In this document: piece after piece, positions 24,709 through 33,260 of the stretch
How positions within the stretch are numbered: the stretch's first letter is position 1
Layout of the letters: each line of letters starts with the position of its first letter
Source of the DNA: Gemmatimonadaceae bacterium
GTDB taxonomy: Bacteria; Gemmatimonadota; Gemmatimonadetes; Gemmatimonadales; Gemmatimonadaceae
Length of the DNA: 64,000 bases
Assembly (NCBI GenBank): GCA_022843265.1
Contig: JALHNZ010000004.1
Coordinates: 1 to 64,000, forward strand
Direction of reading: 5' to 3'
Position numbers and translations under genes: made by a program
Notes under the pieces: generated by a model
Seen by the model: the letters and a program-made list of their open reading frames with translations, nothing else
Database searches by the model: none
Told to the model about the DNA's origin: nothing

Positions 24709-25599
24709 TTACCGAACCTCGTACTCCAGCTGACCCGCGACAAGTTCGCTGCCACCAAAGTCGAGCAGCGCAAGCATCACATAGCGACCAGCGGGCAGTT
24801 CGGGCAGCAGCTGTTGCAGCATGCGGCGTGAACCCGGCAGCACGGGAAACGTGGCCACGTCAACACGATGCGCAACGGAGTTGTCGGCGCGACGCACTTC
24901 GATGGAACCCTTCACAAGCAACTGCACGTCGCCAACGTTACGAAAGCCAACCGAGAGGGTGGGCGGCGCAAACGTACGCGTGGTATTGTGGGCCGGCGCG
25001 GAGTGGGATTCCATGGGCGGCGCGTCCTGGGTCGGCGTATCGTTGAGCGTCATGGCATCGATCAATCCATCACGCACCGCGCTTGTCGACTCACCGTACA
25101 CTTTGATGCCCGTGCGCACGTTGTAGCTCAGCTGCCGCGCGCCCTCCACCGCCGTGGCGCGGTTTTCAAAGAAGACAATCGACCAGCAGTTCGACGGCAC
25201 CTTGTCAGACGCCGTGAGCGAGATGCGCACATTGGCACTCTGCCCCGGCTCGAGCACGATCGACTTGGGGAACACCTCAAGTCCGGCCGCGCAACTGTTC
25301 TTCATTGTGTGCGCCGCGTAGAAGCGATTGGTGCCGGCTTCATCGCGATCCCAATCCTCGATCGTCACCACAGCCTGCACGGCCTTGGCTGTTTCATTAC
25401 GTACGGCCACGATGCGCACCGTTGGTGTGGTCGATGGTGTGACAAACAGCTCGAGCTCATCAACGGTGAGCTGCGCTTCAACGGCCGCGGGCAGCAACAG
25501 ACAGCACACGGCGAGCAGGACGCGACGCCAATCGCTGGTGCGCTCGGGGCGATCGGGGCGTGGTTCCTGAATGGTGAGAACGGGCGGGCGGGCAGTCAT
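24709..25599 (-). CDS. PapD-like periplasmic fimbrial chaperone
   Basis: A 296-residue protein with an unusually long N-terminal leader (43 residues; membrane segment WRRVLLAVCCLLLPAAVEAQ). The mature part has the PapD-like first domain: ELELFVTPSTTPTVRIVAVRN, VVTIEDWDRDEAGTNRFY, FPKSIVLEPGQSANVRISLT, CWSIVFFENRA, and YNVRTGIKVYG, which corresponds to the strand order and the edge-strand region used to donate to pilins. A second beta domain follows (VGFRNVGDVQLLVKGSIEVR). It should escort the pilin-like proteins of this locus. ATG at 25599 chosen over the open frame to 25686, which has an unlikely Arg-rich start. Confidence 0.78.
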   Translation of the reverse strand: MTARPPVLTIQEPRPDRPERTSDWRRVLLAVCCLLLPAAVEAQLTVDELELFVTPSTTPTVRIVAVRNETAKAVQAVVTIEDWDRDEAGTNRFYAAHTMKNSCAAGLEVFPKSIVLEPGQSANVRISLTASDKVPSNCWSIVFFENRATAVEGARQLSYNVRTGIKVYGESTSAVRDGLIDAMTLNDTPTQDAPPMESHSAPAHNTTRTFAPPTLSVGFRNVGDVQLLVKGSIEVRRADNSVAHRVDVATFPVLPGSRRMLQQLLPELPAGRYVMLALLDFGGSELVAGQLEYEVR

Positions 25600-25804
25600 G
25601 CGAGGCAGGATGAAAACGGTGGGGGCGCGAATCGCTAAAGTTCGGCGCGCTGGTGCCGAGACTCGAAACCGAGGTGTCGCGGGCATGCAGCAACTAGACG
25701 CGTCTGTGCCAGCGCGGTAACGCCGCGCGTCGGTAGGCCGCAGTTTGTGAGACAGGGGGCCGTGGCTGTAATGCCAAAGCGGCCAGACCGTCTGTCGGAC
25801 ACAG

Positions 25805-25840
25805 CGAAAAGGGGAGCCTGCACCTGTGCAGACTCCCCTC
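25805..25840 (-). terminator. Terminator between the first pilin-like gene and the chaperone
   Basis: Read on the minus strand, AGGGGAG-T-CTGCAC / GTGCAG-G-CTCCCCT makes a 13-bp stem (25810-25839) with a 2-base loop and one mismatch, followed by TTTT. Being inside the locus, it would let most transcripts stop after the pilin-like gene, giving more subunit than chaperone and usher. Confidence 0.8.
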
Positions 25841-25884
25841 CGTTCCGTCGCGGTAGCAGCTCGCCGAGCGTGAGAGCGTCCCGA

Positions 25885-26433
25885 TTACGGTGCGCTGACG
25901 CTGACGTTCAGGGGCAGTTCGTATGAGCCCGGCGTGTCCGAGGCATAGTTCCACACGATGTCGAAGCACAGCTGCTGACGCGGCGAGGTGCCAGCGGTAC
26001 CAGAGTAGATGAGTGCGGCCGTGGTGCTGACGGCCGTGTACGACGTCGCAGAGCTGCAACCGGCAGCAGCTGTCACGCGAGCCCACCGTGCGTCACCGGC
26101 AGACTTCGCGGCGTTCGCGCCAGTGCCGGCGGTGAAGTTCGCGTTGGTTGACGCGACAGACACCGAGTAGGTGCGATTGGCACGCGCTTCGAAGAGCGGG
26201 CCGTTGATCTGCTGACCGCTGTTGTAATGCGCGGCCGTGATGGTGCCAAGATTGGTGATGGCATTCTCGAGCGTGAGCGTCACGAGCGTTGGTACGTTCG
26301 CGTTCAGCGTGTGTGCACACGCTGCGCCACCGACGGAGCACGAGGGGCCCGAGAGCGGCTGCGCACCAGCTTCGGCCGAGAGAACAAGGCCGAGCGTAAA
26401 CACGCCGGCTACAACTGAAAGGCGACGGAACAT
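25885..26433 (-). CDS. Pilin-like protein of the SCPU/CsuA type (first copy)
   Basis: A 182-residue exported protein with a signal peptide ending near AEAGAQ. Cys pairs CSVGGAAC and a third Cys AAGC, long runs of Ala/Thr/Asn in strands (SVSVASTNANFTAGTG), and the C-terminal QLCFDIVWNYASDTPGSYELPLNVSVSAP-like block. The layout matches the SCPU/CsuA-B pilin family. ATG 26433 is preferred: GGAG lies nine bases upstream, whereas the nearer ATG (26442) abuts it. First gene of the locus, with its own terminator downstream, as expected for the major subunit. Confidence 0.72.
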   Translation of the reverse strand: MFRRLSVVAGVFTLGLVLSAEAGAQPLSGPSCSVGGAACAHTLNANVPTLVTLTLENAITNLGTITAAHYNSGQQINGPLFEARANRTYSVSVASTNANFTAGTGANAAKSAGDARWARVTAAAGCSSATSYTAVSTTAALIYSGTAGTSPRQQLCFDIVWNYASDTPGSYELPLNVSVSAP

Positions 26434-26705
26434 GCGATGCATCTCCAAGGAGGTTTCACGGAATCAAGGGCGGGATCAAGAAGTTTTCTGCGAAACGCTC
26501 AAGTTCTTGAGCGATGCTGCCGAAACCCTTCAAGGAAGATCTTCCGTGTGTGCCCTGAAGACGAGAGCGCCGCGCTCGTCGTAACGGGCGCGGCGCAATT
26601 GTGCCGGACAGTGAACAGGCGTGCCAGCCCTGTGATGTTTTTCCCGTCAGCCGTGACGGCAGTTGCCGTTTGTGTGACAGTGCGTGGCACGCCGTGGCAC
26701 AACGC
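26434..26705. other. Intergenic region upstream of the chaperone-usher-like locus
   Basis: No gene is seen. It must contain the promoter for the first pilin-like gene (leftward) and separates it from the end of pntB. A perfect inverted repeat GCTCAAG-TT-CTTGAGC lies at 26497-26512, about 64 bases before the start codon, and may be an operator or leader stem. No convincing -35/-10 pair was found. Confidence 0.5.
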
Positions 26706-28196
26706 CTACAGCGATTTGACCTCGGACACGAGCTTCGTCAGCGACGTTTTTGCATCGCCGAAGAGCATGTTCGTCTTTTCGTCGAAGAACAGCTCGTTCT
26801 CAATGCCGGCGAATCCGGGATTCATGCCGCGCTTGAGCACGATGATATTGCGCGCCTCACTCACATTGAGAATGGGCATGCCATAAATCGGCGATGACTT
26901 GTCAGTTTTTGCGGCCGGATTCACGACGTCGTTCGCGCCAATGACCACGACAACATCCGTCTCGTGAAAGCTGTCATTGATCTCTTCCATATCGTACATC
27001 TTGTCGTATGGCACGTTCGCTTCGGCGAGCAGCACGTTCATATGCCCAGGCATGCGACCGGCGACGGGATGGATCGCGTACTTCACTTCACCGCCGTTCT
27101 TCTCAATCAGTTCGGCGAGTTCGCGCACCTGGTGCTGCGCCTGCGCCACGGCCATGCCGTAGCCCGGCACGAACACCACGCGTCCGGCATACGCCAGCTG
27201 CACCGCCGCGTCTTCGGCACTGATGCTCTTGGCGACCAGCCCTTCCGACGTTTTTCCGCTTGACGTAACCACGCTGCCGAACGCGCCAAAGAGCACGTTG
27301 CCAAACGACCGGTTCATGGCCTTGGACATGATGATCGACAGAATAAAGCCGGATGCACCATCGAGTGCACCGGCAATGATCAGCACGTTGTTATCAATCG
27401 CGAAGCCGGTAGCCGACGCGGCGAGACCGGCGTACGAGTTGAGCAGCGACACCACCACCGGCATATCGGCACCGCCGATCGGCAGCACCATGAGCACGCC
27501 AATCGCAAACCCAGCCGCGAGCATCACGTAAAACACGCGCACGTCGAATGGATTGAAGATCATCCAGACAAAACAACCAATCGCGGCGGTGAAGAGCAGG
27601 AGATTAAAAAAGTTTTGCCCCTTGAACGTGATCGGACGGCCCGTGATGAACTCCTGCAGTTTGCCGAACGCCATGAAGCTGCCGGTCACAGTCAGTGATC
27701 CAAACAACACTTCAAATCCAATCGCGGCCATCTTGAAGCGTTCAATGCCCGCAGCGCCTTCGATCTGAATAGAGTGGTAGTACTCACCCACACCAACGAG
27801 CGTGGCCGCCAGCGCACCGAACATGTGCGAGAACGCAATGCGCTGCGGCATTGCGGTCATTGGCACAAACTTGCCGAGCGGATAACCCAGCACCGCGCCG
27901 AGAATCAAACCACCAATGATCCACGAATACGTGAGAATACCGCTGTTCAGCAGCGTCCCCACAATCGCGAACGCCATGCCGAGCGCGGCGAGCTGCATGC
28001 CTCGGCGCGCCTGATCCGGTTTGGTGAGCGAACGCAAACCGAGAATGAACAGCACCGACGACGCGAGATACGTGAGTTGTACCATCAACTCACGGCCACC
28101 GAGTGCATCCATCGATGCGCCGGTCGGACTCGACATCAGCAAATAGGCGGCCGCGGCCGCCGTGGGCAGCCCAGCCAGAAACAGAAGCAGACTCAC
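26706..28196 (-). CDS. pntB: NAD(P) transhydrogenase subunit beta
   Basis: A 496-residue membrane protein: the beta subunit of the proton-translocating transhydrogenase, which transfers hydride between NADH and NADP+ using the proton gradient. The N-terminal two-thirds hold about nine helices; the C-terminal part is the NADP(H)-binding domain III with GYGMAVAQAQHQVREL, AIHPVAGRMPGHMNVLLAEANVPYD and the GANDVVNPAAK motif. GTG start at 28196, in a GTGA overlap with the upstream subunit stop, so it is coupled. The frame is open to 28310 but that overlaps the neighbour. Confidence 0.95.
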   Translation of the reverse strand: MSLLLFLAGLPTAAAAAYLLMSSPTGASMDALGGRELMVQLTYLASSVLFILGLRSLTKPDQARRGMQLAALGMAFAIVGTLLNSGILTYSWIIGGLILGAVLGYPLGKFVPMTAMPQRIAFSHMFGALAATLVGVGEYYHSIQIEGAAGIERFKMAAIGFEVLFGSLTVTGSFMAFGKLQEFITGRPITFKGQNFFNLLLFTAAIGCFVWMIFNPFDVRVFYVMLAAGFAIGVLMVLPIGGADMPVVVSLLNSYAGLAASATGFAIDNNVLIIAGALDGASGFILSIIMSKAMNRSFGNVLFGAFGSVVTSSGKTSEGLVAKSISAEDAAVQLAYAGRVVFVPGYGMAVAQAQHQVRELAELIEKNGGEVKYAIHPVAGRMPGHMNVLLAEANVPYDKMYDMEEINDSFHETDVVVVIGANDVVNPAAKTDKSSPIYGMPILNVSEARNIIVLKRGMNPGFAGIENELFFDEKTNMLFGDAKTSLTKLVSEVKSL

Positions 28197-28519
28197 GAGG
28201 CCCCGCCTGTGGTATCCTGCGGCGCCGTGGGTTTGGAATCCGCACGCTTGAACATGCTCAGCATGCGATCCGTGATAATGAAACCACCCACCACGTTGGT
28301 CATCGCGCACACCACCGCGATGAAGCCAAGAACCGTAGCGACGGTGCCGTACTGGCCGCCCGCGAGCACGATACTGCCCACGAGTGAGATGCCGCTGATC
28401 GCGTTCGTCGCGGCCATGAGCGGTGTATGCAACAGCGGCGGTACTTTGGTGATCACCAAGTAGCCGACAAAGCCGGCGAGGATGAACACGTAGAGCTGAA
28501 TGATTTGTGTAACGGTCAT
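28193..28519 (-). CDS. NAD(P) transhydrogenase alpha subunit, membrane part (PntA2)
   Basis: A 108-residue membrane protein corresponding to the C-terminal membrane domain of PntA, found as a separate subunit in three-part transhydrogenases. Three to four helices (about 5-25, 33-52, 60-84); motifs YLVITKVPPLLHTPLMAATN and GFIITDRML. It sits between pntA and pntB and overlaps the latter by 4 bases. Confidence 0.93.
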   Translation of the reverse strand: MTVTQIIQLYVFILAGFVGYLVITKVPPLLHTPLMAATNAISGISLVGSIVLAGGQYGTVATVLGFIAVVCAMTNVVGGFIITDRMLSMFKRADSKPTAPQDTTGGAS

Positions 28520-28554
28520 GGAAGCAGTCCGGAGAAGCGGTCGGGAATCACGTA

Positions 28555-29661
28555 CTAGCGGCGCACAACACCCGCGTGCGCGACAGCCATCGCACCAGTG
28601 ATTTCATCATCAAGATCCACGTGCAGCGCACCCTCCTTATCAAGGTGCTGCAACAACGTGAGCATATTGCGACTGTACATCTGGCTCGCGTGCAGCGGCT
28701 GCGTGGCCGGCAGGTTGCGAGCGCCAATGATCGACACGTCGCCCTCCATCACGGTCTCACCAAGTACGGTGAGTTCGCAGTTGCCGCCTGTCTCTGCCGC
28801 GAGGTCAACGATCACGGAACCCGGCTTCATGCTCCGCACCATCTCGGCGGTCACCAATCGAGGCGCCGCGCGACCAGGAATCTGCGCCGTGGTGATTACC
28901 AGATCCTGGTCAGGGATATGCCGCGCAATGGCGGCCAGCGTGCGCGTCTGCTCGTCGTCACTCTGCGCTTTTGCGTAGCCGCCTTTGTCCTCCGCGCCCG
29001 CACTGACCAGATCGGTGGCCACGAACTTCGCGCCCAGCGATTGCACCTGCTCGCGCGCGGCGGCACGAACATCAAACGCACTGACCTGCGCACCAAGTCG
29101 ACGTGCCGTTGCGATCGCCTGCAAACCAGCAACACCAGCGCCAATCACAAACGCCTTGGCTGGTTGAATTGAACCGGCGGCCGTCGTGAGCGACGGCAGA
29201 AAACGCGGCAGCGCGGCGGCGGCGATCAGCACGGCCTTGTAGCCCGCGACCGTGGCCTGCGACGAAAGCACATCCATGCTTTGCGCTCGGGTAATGCGCG
29301 GTACCAGCTCCATGGCCAGCACCGTGACCCGCCGCGCGTTAAGCGCCGTCACCAGGGCCTGTGCGCTCGACGGCTGCAGGAGGCAGGCCACCGCGGTGCC
29401 TTCCGGCAGGGCCGCCACTTCGGCCTCGGACGGTCGCTGTACCTTGGCCACCAGCGCCGCGCCGTCGACGGTCGCCGCAAAGCCGCTGGCCAATCGAGCA
29501 CCAGCCTTTTCGTACTGCTCATCCGGAAAGTAGGCCATCGCGCCCGCCCCACGCTCGACAACGACTTCATGTCCCGCCTTGATCAGCTTGACCACGCTGT
29601 CTGGGACAAGAGCCACGCGGCGCTCAAACTCTTCTGTCTCCCGAGGAACACCAATGCGCAT
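28555..29661 (-). CDS. pntA: NAD(P) transhydrogenase subunit alpha, NAD-binding part
   Basis: A 368-residue NAD(H)-binding domain I, related to alanine dehydrogenase. Motifs: MRIGVPRETEEFERRVALVP, the Rossmann turn VIGAGVAGLQAIATARRLGA with acidic FDVR, GGYAKAQSDDEQTRT loop (partner contact), TTAQIPGRAAPRLVTAEMV, and VDLAAETGGNCE. First gene of the three-gene pnt operon (pntA / PntA2 / pntB) on the minus strand; the 187-base gap upstream (29662-29848) must hold the promoter but I see no clear hexamers. Confidence 0.95.
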   Translation of the reverse strand: MRIGVPRETEEFERRVALVPDSVVKLIKAGHEVVVERGAGAMAYFPDEQYEKAGARLASGFAATVDGAALVAKVQRPSEAEVAALPEGTAVACLLQPSSAQALVTALNARRVTVLAMELVPRITRAQSMDVLSSQATVAGYKAVLIAAAALPRFLPSLTTAAGSIQPAKAFVIGAGVAGLQAIATARRLGAQVSAFDVRAAAREQVQSLGAKFVATDLVSAGAEDKGGYAKAQSDDEQTRTLAAIARHIPDQDLVITTAQIPGRAAPRLVTAEMVRSMKPGSVIVDLAAETGGNCELTVLGETVMEGDVSIIGARNLPATQPLHASQMYSRNMLTLLQHLDKEGALHVDLDDEITGAMAVAHAGVVRR

Positions 29662-29848
29662 AACAGCAAGTGCAATGAGGAAGCGCCCGCAACCGCGGTA
29701 GCAGAGCGCAACGATTGTGTGGGAATGTGATCTGGTCCAGGCCGCTCACCGTCAAGCGCACCAATGCCGAGCGAAGCTACGCGCTGCCGACCGGAGCGTA
29801 AACCCGTCCCAGCCCAACTCCGAGGCAAGGAACCGGGTTCCGAAGGTG

Positions 29849-30769
29849 CTAGATCGGCGCCTTGAACCGGTTCAACCAGCTCACCACCTCGTGAAAAACG
29901 GTCTGTTTTTCGTAGTCAACGGTAATCACGTGACCGGACTCGTCCAGCCAGACAAAACGGCGCACCGGTGACGTGATGCGTGTCCAGTTCCGCAATGCGT
30001 CAAACGCCGGCACACGGTTATCCTGCCGCGAGGCGATGTACAGGAGCGGCGTGTCGATTTCCGGCAGCGCCTCCTGTGCGATCTGCGTGACTTCCTGGAG
30101 CTCTCCAATGAGCCGACCCGAGATCACGCCCATGCCGCGACTGGCCGGCCACGCCTCGGGATTATGAATGGAGCTGCGTTTGCCCGTGCTGCGCCTGAAC
30201 GGGGCCAGCGGGCCCGCGATCCGCAGCAATGGGGCGAGGCGGCGTACCCGTGGTGGCATGCTCAGATACGGCGACAGCAACACGACCGCGTCAAGATCGT
30301 TGTGCTCCGCCGCAACAATCGCACACAGCGCTGCGCCCATGGAGAGTCCAACCAGTGAGACGTGCGGATAAATACGCCGCAGACGTGCGACCTGATCACG
30401 GATGTATCCCACCCAATCGTGCACGCGCGCCGCTCCAAACTCCGTGAGCGTGCGCCCGTGGCCGGGAAGCAGTGGCACCTCCACCGTGTAGCCCTCGCGG
30501 TGCAACACGTGCGCCAGTTCGCGCACCGACTGTGGCGTATCGCCAAAACCGTGCACCACCAGCACCGCATGCGTCGCGCTGCCAATCAACGACTCCGGCT
30601 CAGCACCGTCGACGATGCCGTTGGCTCCGAGACGCAAGCGATTGGCCACTTCCGCTTCAAGGCGACGAGCCCGCACGCGATCTCGTAGCAACAAGGCCGC
30701 TATGCCAAACGCCGTCACGCCCGCGATCAGCGGGACGAGATTTTTCTTAGTAGCGCGGTAACGACGCAT
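29849..30769 (-). CDS. Alpha/beta hydrolase (carboxylesterase / monoacylglycerol lipase type)
   Basis: A 306-residue hydrolase with an N-terminal membrane helix (about 11-29), so likely membrane-anchored. The catalytic triad is visible: Ser143 in GLSMGAAL, Asp251 in YIASRQDNRVP, His281 in DESGHVITVD; the oxyanion region is HGFGDTPQ at 73-80. The ESGH motif and length suit the Est30/MGL-like carboxylesterase group acting on medium-chain acyl esters. The ATG at 30769 overlaps the rhodanese gene by 23 bases; a longer frame to 30898 is a shadow of that gene. Confidence 0.85.
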   Translation of the reverse strand: MRRYRATKKNLVPLIAGVTAFGIAALLLRDRVRARRLEAEVANRLRLGANGIVDGAEPESLIGSATHAVLVVHGFGDTPQSVRELAHVLHREGYTVEVPLLPGHGRTLTEFGAARVHDWVGYIRDQVARLRRIYPHVSLVGLSMGAALCAIVAAEHNDLDAVVLLSPYLSMPPRVRRLAPLLRIAGPLAPFRRSTGKRSSIHNPEAWPASRGMGVISGRLIGELQEVTQIAQEALPEIDTPLLYIASRQDNRVPAFDALRNWTRITSPVRRFVWLDESGHVITVDYEKQTVFHEVVSWLNRFKAPI

Positions 30770-31067
30770 CGACCTCAAGACTCCAGGCGTCGATGCCGCC
30801 GTCGAGGTTGGCAACCTTTGCGAAACCCTGACTGCGCAACCACTGCACCGCCATCGCACTGCGACCGCCGTGGTGGCAATACACCACGTACTCGGCATGA
30901 CGATCGAGCGTGGGCGACACAGCTTGCAGCGTCCCCAGCGGAATCAGTCTCGCGTCCGGCAACGCGGCAATCTTGTGCTCCCACGCTTCGCGGACATCGA
31001 TTAGCACCGGCTGATCACCCGCGGCCAGGCGTGCAGACAGTTCGGTGACGTTTAGATCCTGCGACAT
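30747..31067 (-). CDS. Rhodanese-like domain protein
   Basis: A 106-residue single rhodanese domain. LIDVREAWEH near 22-31, and the active-site loop with Cys64 (CHHGGRS) followed by GFAKVANLDGGIDAW. The Cys loop length is that of single-domain sulfurtransferases such as GlpE/PspE; likely moves sulfane sulfur. No signal peptide. Overlaps the M28 peptidase stop by one base and the esterase by 23 bases, so it is within the operon. Confidence 0.92.
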   Translation of the reverse strand: MSQDLNVTELSARLAAGDQPVLIDVREAWEHKIAALPDARLIPLGTLQAVSPTLDRHAEYVVYCHHGGRSAMAVQWLRSQGFAKVANLDGGIDAWSLEVDASLPRY

Positions 31068-33208
31068 TAGTTGGCTCTCATGATGGCCGATCGTGCGTCA
31101 ACAAGCGCCTTGGTCGCCGCCGCAAACGCTTTCGCAAGATCGTCGATTTCTGATTGTGCACGCGCGGCATCGCGCGCTCGGACCGCTTCGTTGACACCCG
31201 GAAAACTCATCGTGGCGTAGCCGTTGTCGACATCGGCGGCGTAAATAAGCGAACGCCACCACGGCCGTCCCAGCAACCCTTGTGGACGAGTGAGCGAACG
31301 CTCAACGCTGCGCAGCGCTGCATTCGTCTGCTCGCGCACTGCTTTAGGCAGCATCACCGCGAGTTGTGCATCGCGCGACACGGCAAAACGTTCAGCGGCG
31401 GCTTGCATGCTATCGATCGCATGGGCCAACGGCTGCACCAGGGCACTGTCCCACCCGTTGCGCGCGAGTCCCCGCGAGACGAGGGGCACGTAGCCCTTCA
31501 TCGTGCGCGCAAACTCCACGTAGTCATACGGGTGCACATCAGCGTTCGCGAGACGCAGCGCCATGGCCGCACCAATGCGCGCCGCGGTCGCATGAAAGAG
31601 AAATCCGGGATCGCCCCAGGTGCGCATCCATTCAAAGGTGTCGTACGCCGAGTGGTAGACACCGGCCGGTCCGGAAAAACCCCAGTCGGCATGCGGAATG
31701 CCGAGGTGATTGTAGAAGCCGGCAAAATCCGAACCGCCACCAGGATCTCCCATCGCGGGCTCCGCGTCGGCGCGAGTCGTGCCGGTGTTCAATCGCCACA
31801 CATCGTACACCATGCCGCGACCGCGCGGATCTGGTATCTGACTCACGACGGAGCGCAGGGTTGAACGCAGCGACGGACTGCCGCCTGCACCAAACGACGG
31901 CCCCTGCGCCGCTACGTCCTGGTTGAGATACGCCACGCCACCGCGCAGCAGCTTCAGGGAATCGTCTTCGACATACTCCGTGGATCCGACCAGGCCCCAC
32001 TCTTCGGCATCCCAGGTGGCAAAGACAATACTGCGCCGCGGGCGTTCGCCGCGCTTGGCCAGCTCACTCAGTGCCTGCGCGGCTTCGAGCACACTTACCG
32101 TGCCGCTCACGTTGTCTGCCGCACCTGCACCCCAGCCATCACGGTGCGAACCGATGTAGATGTACTCGTCGGGAAACTCACTGCCCGGCAAGATGCCCAG
32201 CGTGTTCCAGATCGTTTTCACGCCGTGTGTATCGGCATCGGTTTCGACGGTGAGTTTCACGCGCACCGGACCGGCGCCAATGTGATAACGCAGCGGCAAA
32301 CCGCCTTGCCAGCCAGCGGGAATGTCCGTGCCGCGCAAATCACGCATAAGCAGTTCAGCGTTCTGCGCACTCAGTGGCACCACGGGAATCCGCGGAACCG
32401 CCGTTTGCTCGAGCGGTACGCGTACGGCGGTTTTGGTGCTCGCGTATCCCGGCGTAGTGGGATCACCTTGTCCGTTAAACACACTGCCACGTTGCACGCC
32501 GGTGATGGGACGCATCGGCCCCTCAGGATAGACATCACCGCGCGCGAATCCGTCGTCGAGCGGATCGGTGTAAATGAACAGACCCAGCGCGCCGCGCTTT
32601 TCCGCTTCTCGCGCCTTGATGCCTCGGAAGCTGCGACCGTAACGCGCCAACACCACCTTGCCCTTCACCGATACGCCCAACGAATCAAGCACGGCGTAGT
32701 CTTCGATCAAGCCAAAATTGACGAAGACGAGTTCGCCCTCGGCGGTACCCGCGGCACTGTACCCATTCACCGTGGGGTACTGTGGCATGGCCGTGGTCTC
32801 GTCACCGGGAATCGGTGGCTCCTGCAGCGCGAGTTCGAGCGTGTCACGCCCAAACCGCCAGGCGCGCACGGACGTCGCGTGCGGCAACCACACATCGTAC
32901 GCACGCACCTCCGTGCGCAGGCCCATGCGCTTCATCTCGTTGATCACGTAGTCGCGCGTGCGTGCCTGCGCCTCGGTGCCGGCTACGTGCGGTTCCGCAG
33001 AGAGCGCCTTTGCATGTGCTTGCGCTCGGACCGAGTTGGGCGTGCCAATCGCTTCGCGTTCGAGCCGCTGTTGCTGTGTGCTGTTGGCGGGAGAAAAACC
33101 CGGCAAGCGATCCAGTGGACGGGGCGCTGACTGTGCGGACAGCAGCGGTGCAGCGGCGATCAGCAGCACGCCTGCAAGCGGCACGGAGAATTTCGGCAAA
33201 AGTGTCAT
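31067..33208 (-). CDS. M28-family metallopeptidase (glutamate carboxypeptidase II type)
   Basis: A 713-residue exported zinc peptidase. Signal peptide (GVLLIAAAPLLSAQ), a PA (protease-associated) insert domain (GKVVLARYGRSFRGIKAREAEKRGALGLFIY), the di-zinc catalytic core with GSHRDGWGAGAADNVSGT and WDAEEWGLVGSTEY, a late His in YHSAYDTFEWM, and a C-terminal helical dimerisation domain. Organisation matches human GCPII/PSMA and transferrin-receptor relatives. It acts in the periplasm on acidic or N-blocked peptides; substrate not determined. ATG 33208 chosen; open sequence upstream to 33547 reads through another gene. Confidence 0.92.
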   Translation of the reverse strand: MTLLPKFSVPLAGVLLIAAAPLLSAQSAPRPLDRLPGFSPANSTQQQRLEREAIGTPNSVRAQAHAKALSAEPHVAGTEAQARTRDYVINEMKRMGLRTEVRAYDVWLPHATSVRAWRFGRDTLELALQEPPIPGDETTAMPQYPTVNGYSAAGTAEGELVFVNFGLIEDYAVLDSLGVSVKGKVVLARYGRSFRGIKAREAEKRGALGLFIYTDPLDDGFARGDVYPEGPMRPITGVQRGSVFNGQGDPTTPGYASTKTAVRVPLEQTAVPRIPVVPLSAQNAELLMRDLRGTDIPAGWQGGLPLRYHIGAGPVRVKLTVETDADTHGVKTIWNTLGILPGSEFPDEYIYIGSHRDGWGAGAADNVSGTVSVLEAAQALSELAKRGERPRRSIVFATWDAEEWGLVGSTEYVEDDSLKLLRGGVAYLNQDVAAQGPSFGAGGSPSLRSTLRSVVSQIPDPRGRGMVYDVWRLNTGTTRADAEPAMGDPGGGSDFAGFYNHLGIPHADWGFSGPAGVYHSAYDTFEWMRTWGDPGFLFHATAARIGAAMALRLANADVHPYDYVEFARTMKGYVPLVSRGLARNGWDSALVQPLAHAIDSMQAAAERFAVSRDAQLAVMLPKAVREQTNAALRSVERSLTRPQGLLGRPWWRSLIYAADVDNGYATMSFPGVNEAVRARDAARAQSEIDDLAKAFAAATKALVDARSAIMRAN

Positions 33209-33260
33209 ACCGCAGCTTCGCGCTCCCCTCGCTCCCGAGCAAGAGGGTGACGCCCGACGA

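Noticed and set aside
26612-26627. Possible sigma-54 promoter (CTGGCACG-N4-TTCAC, minus strand) before the first pilin-like gene
   Set aside because: The invariant GC of the -12 element is absent, so the match is not convincing.
29662-29848. Possible small gene between pntA and the esterase
   Set aside because: No frame with protein-like composition or ribosome site; treated as a promoter region with no clear hexamers.
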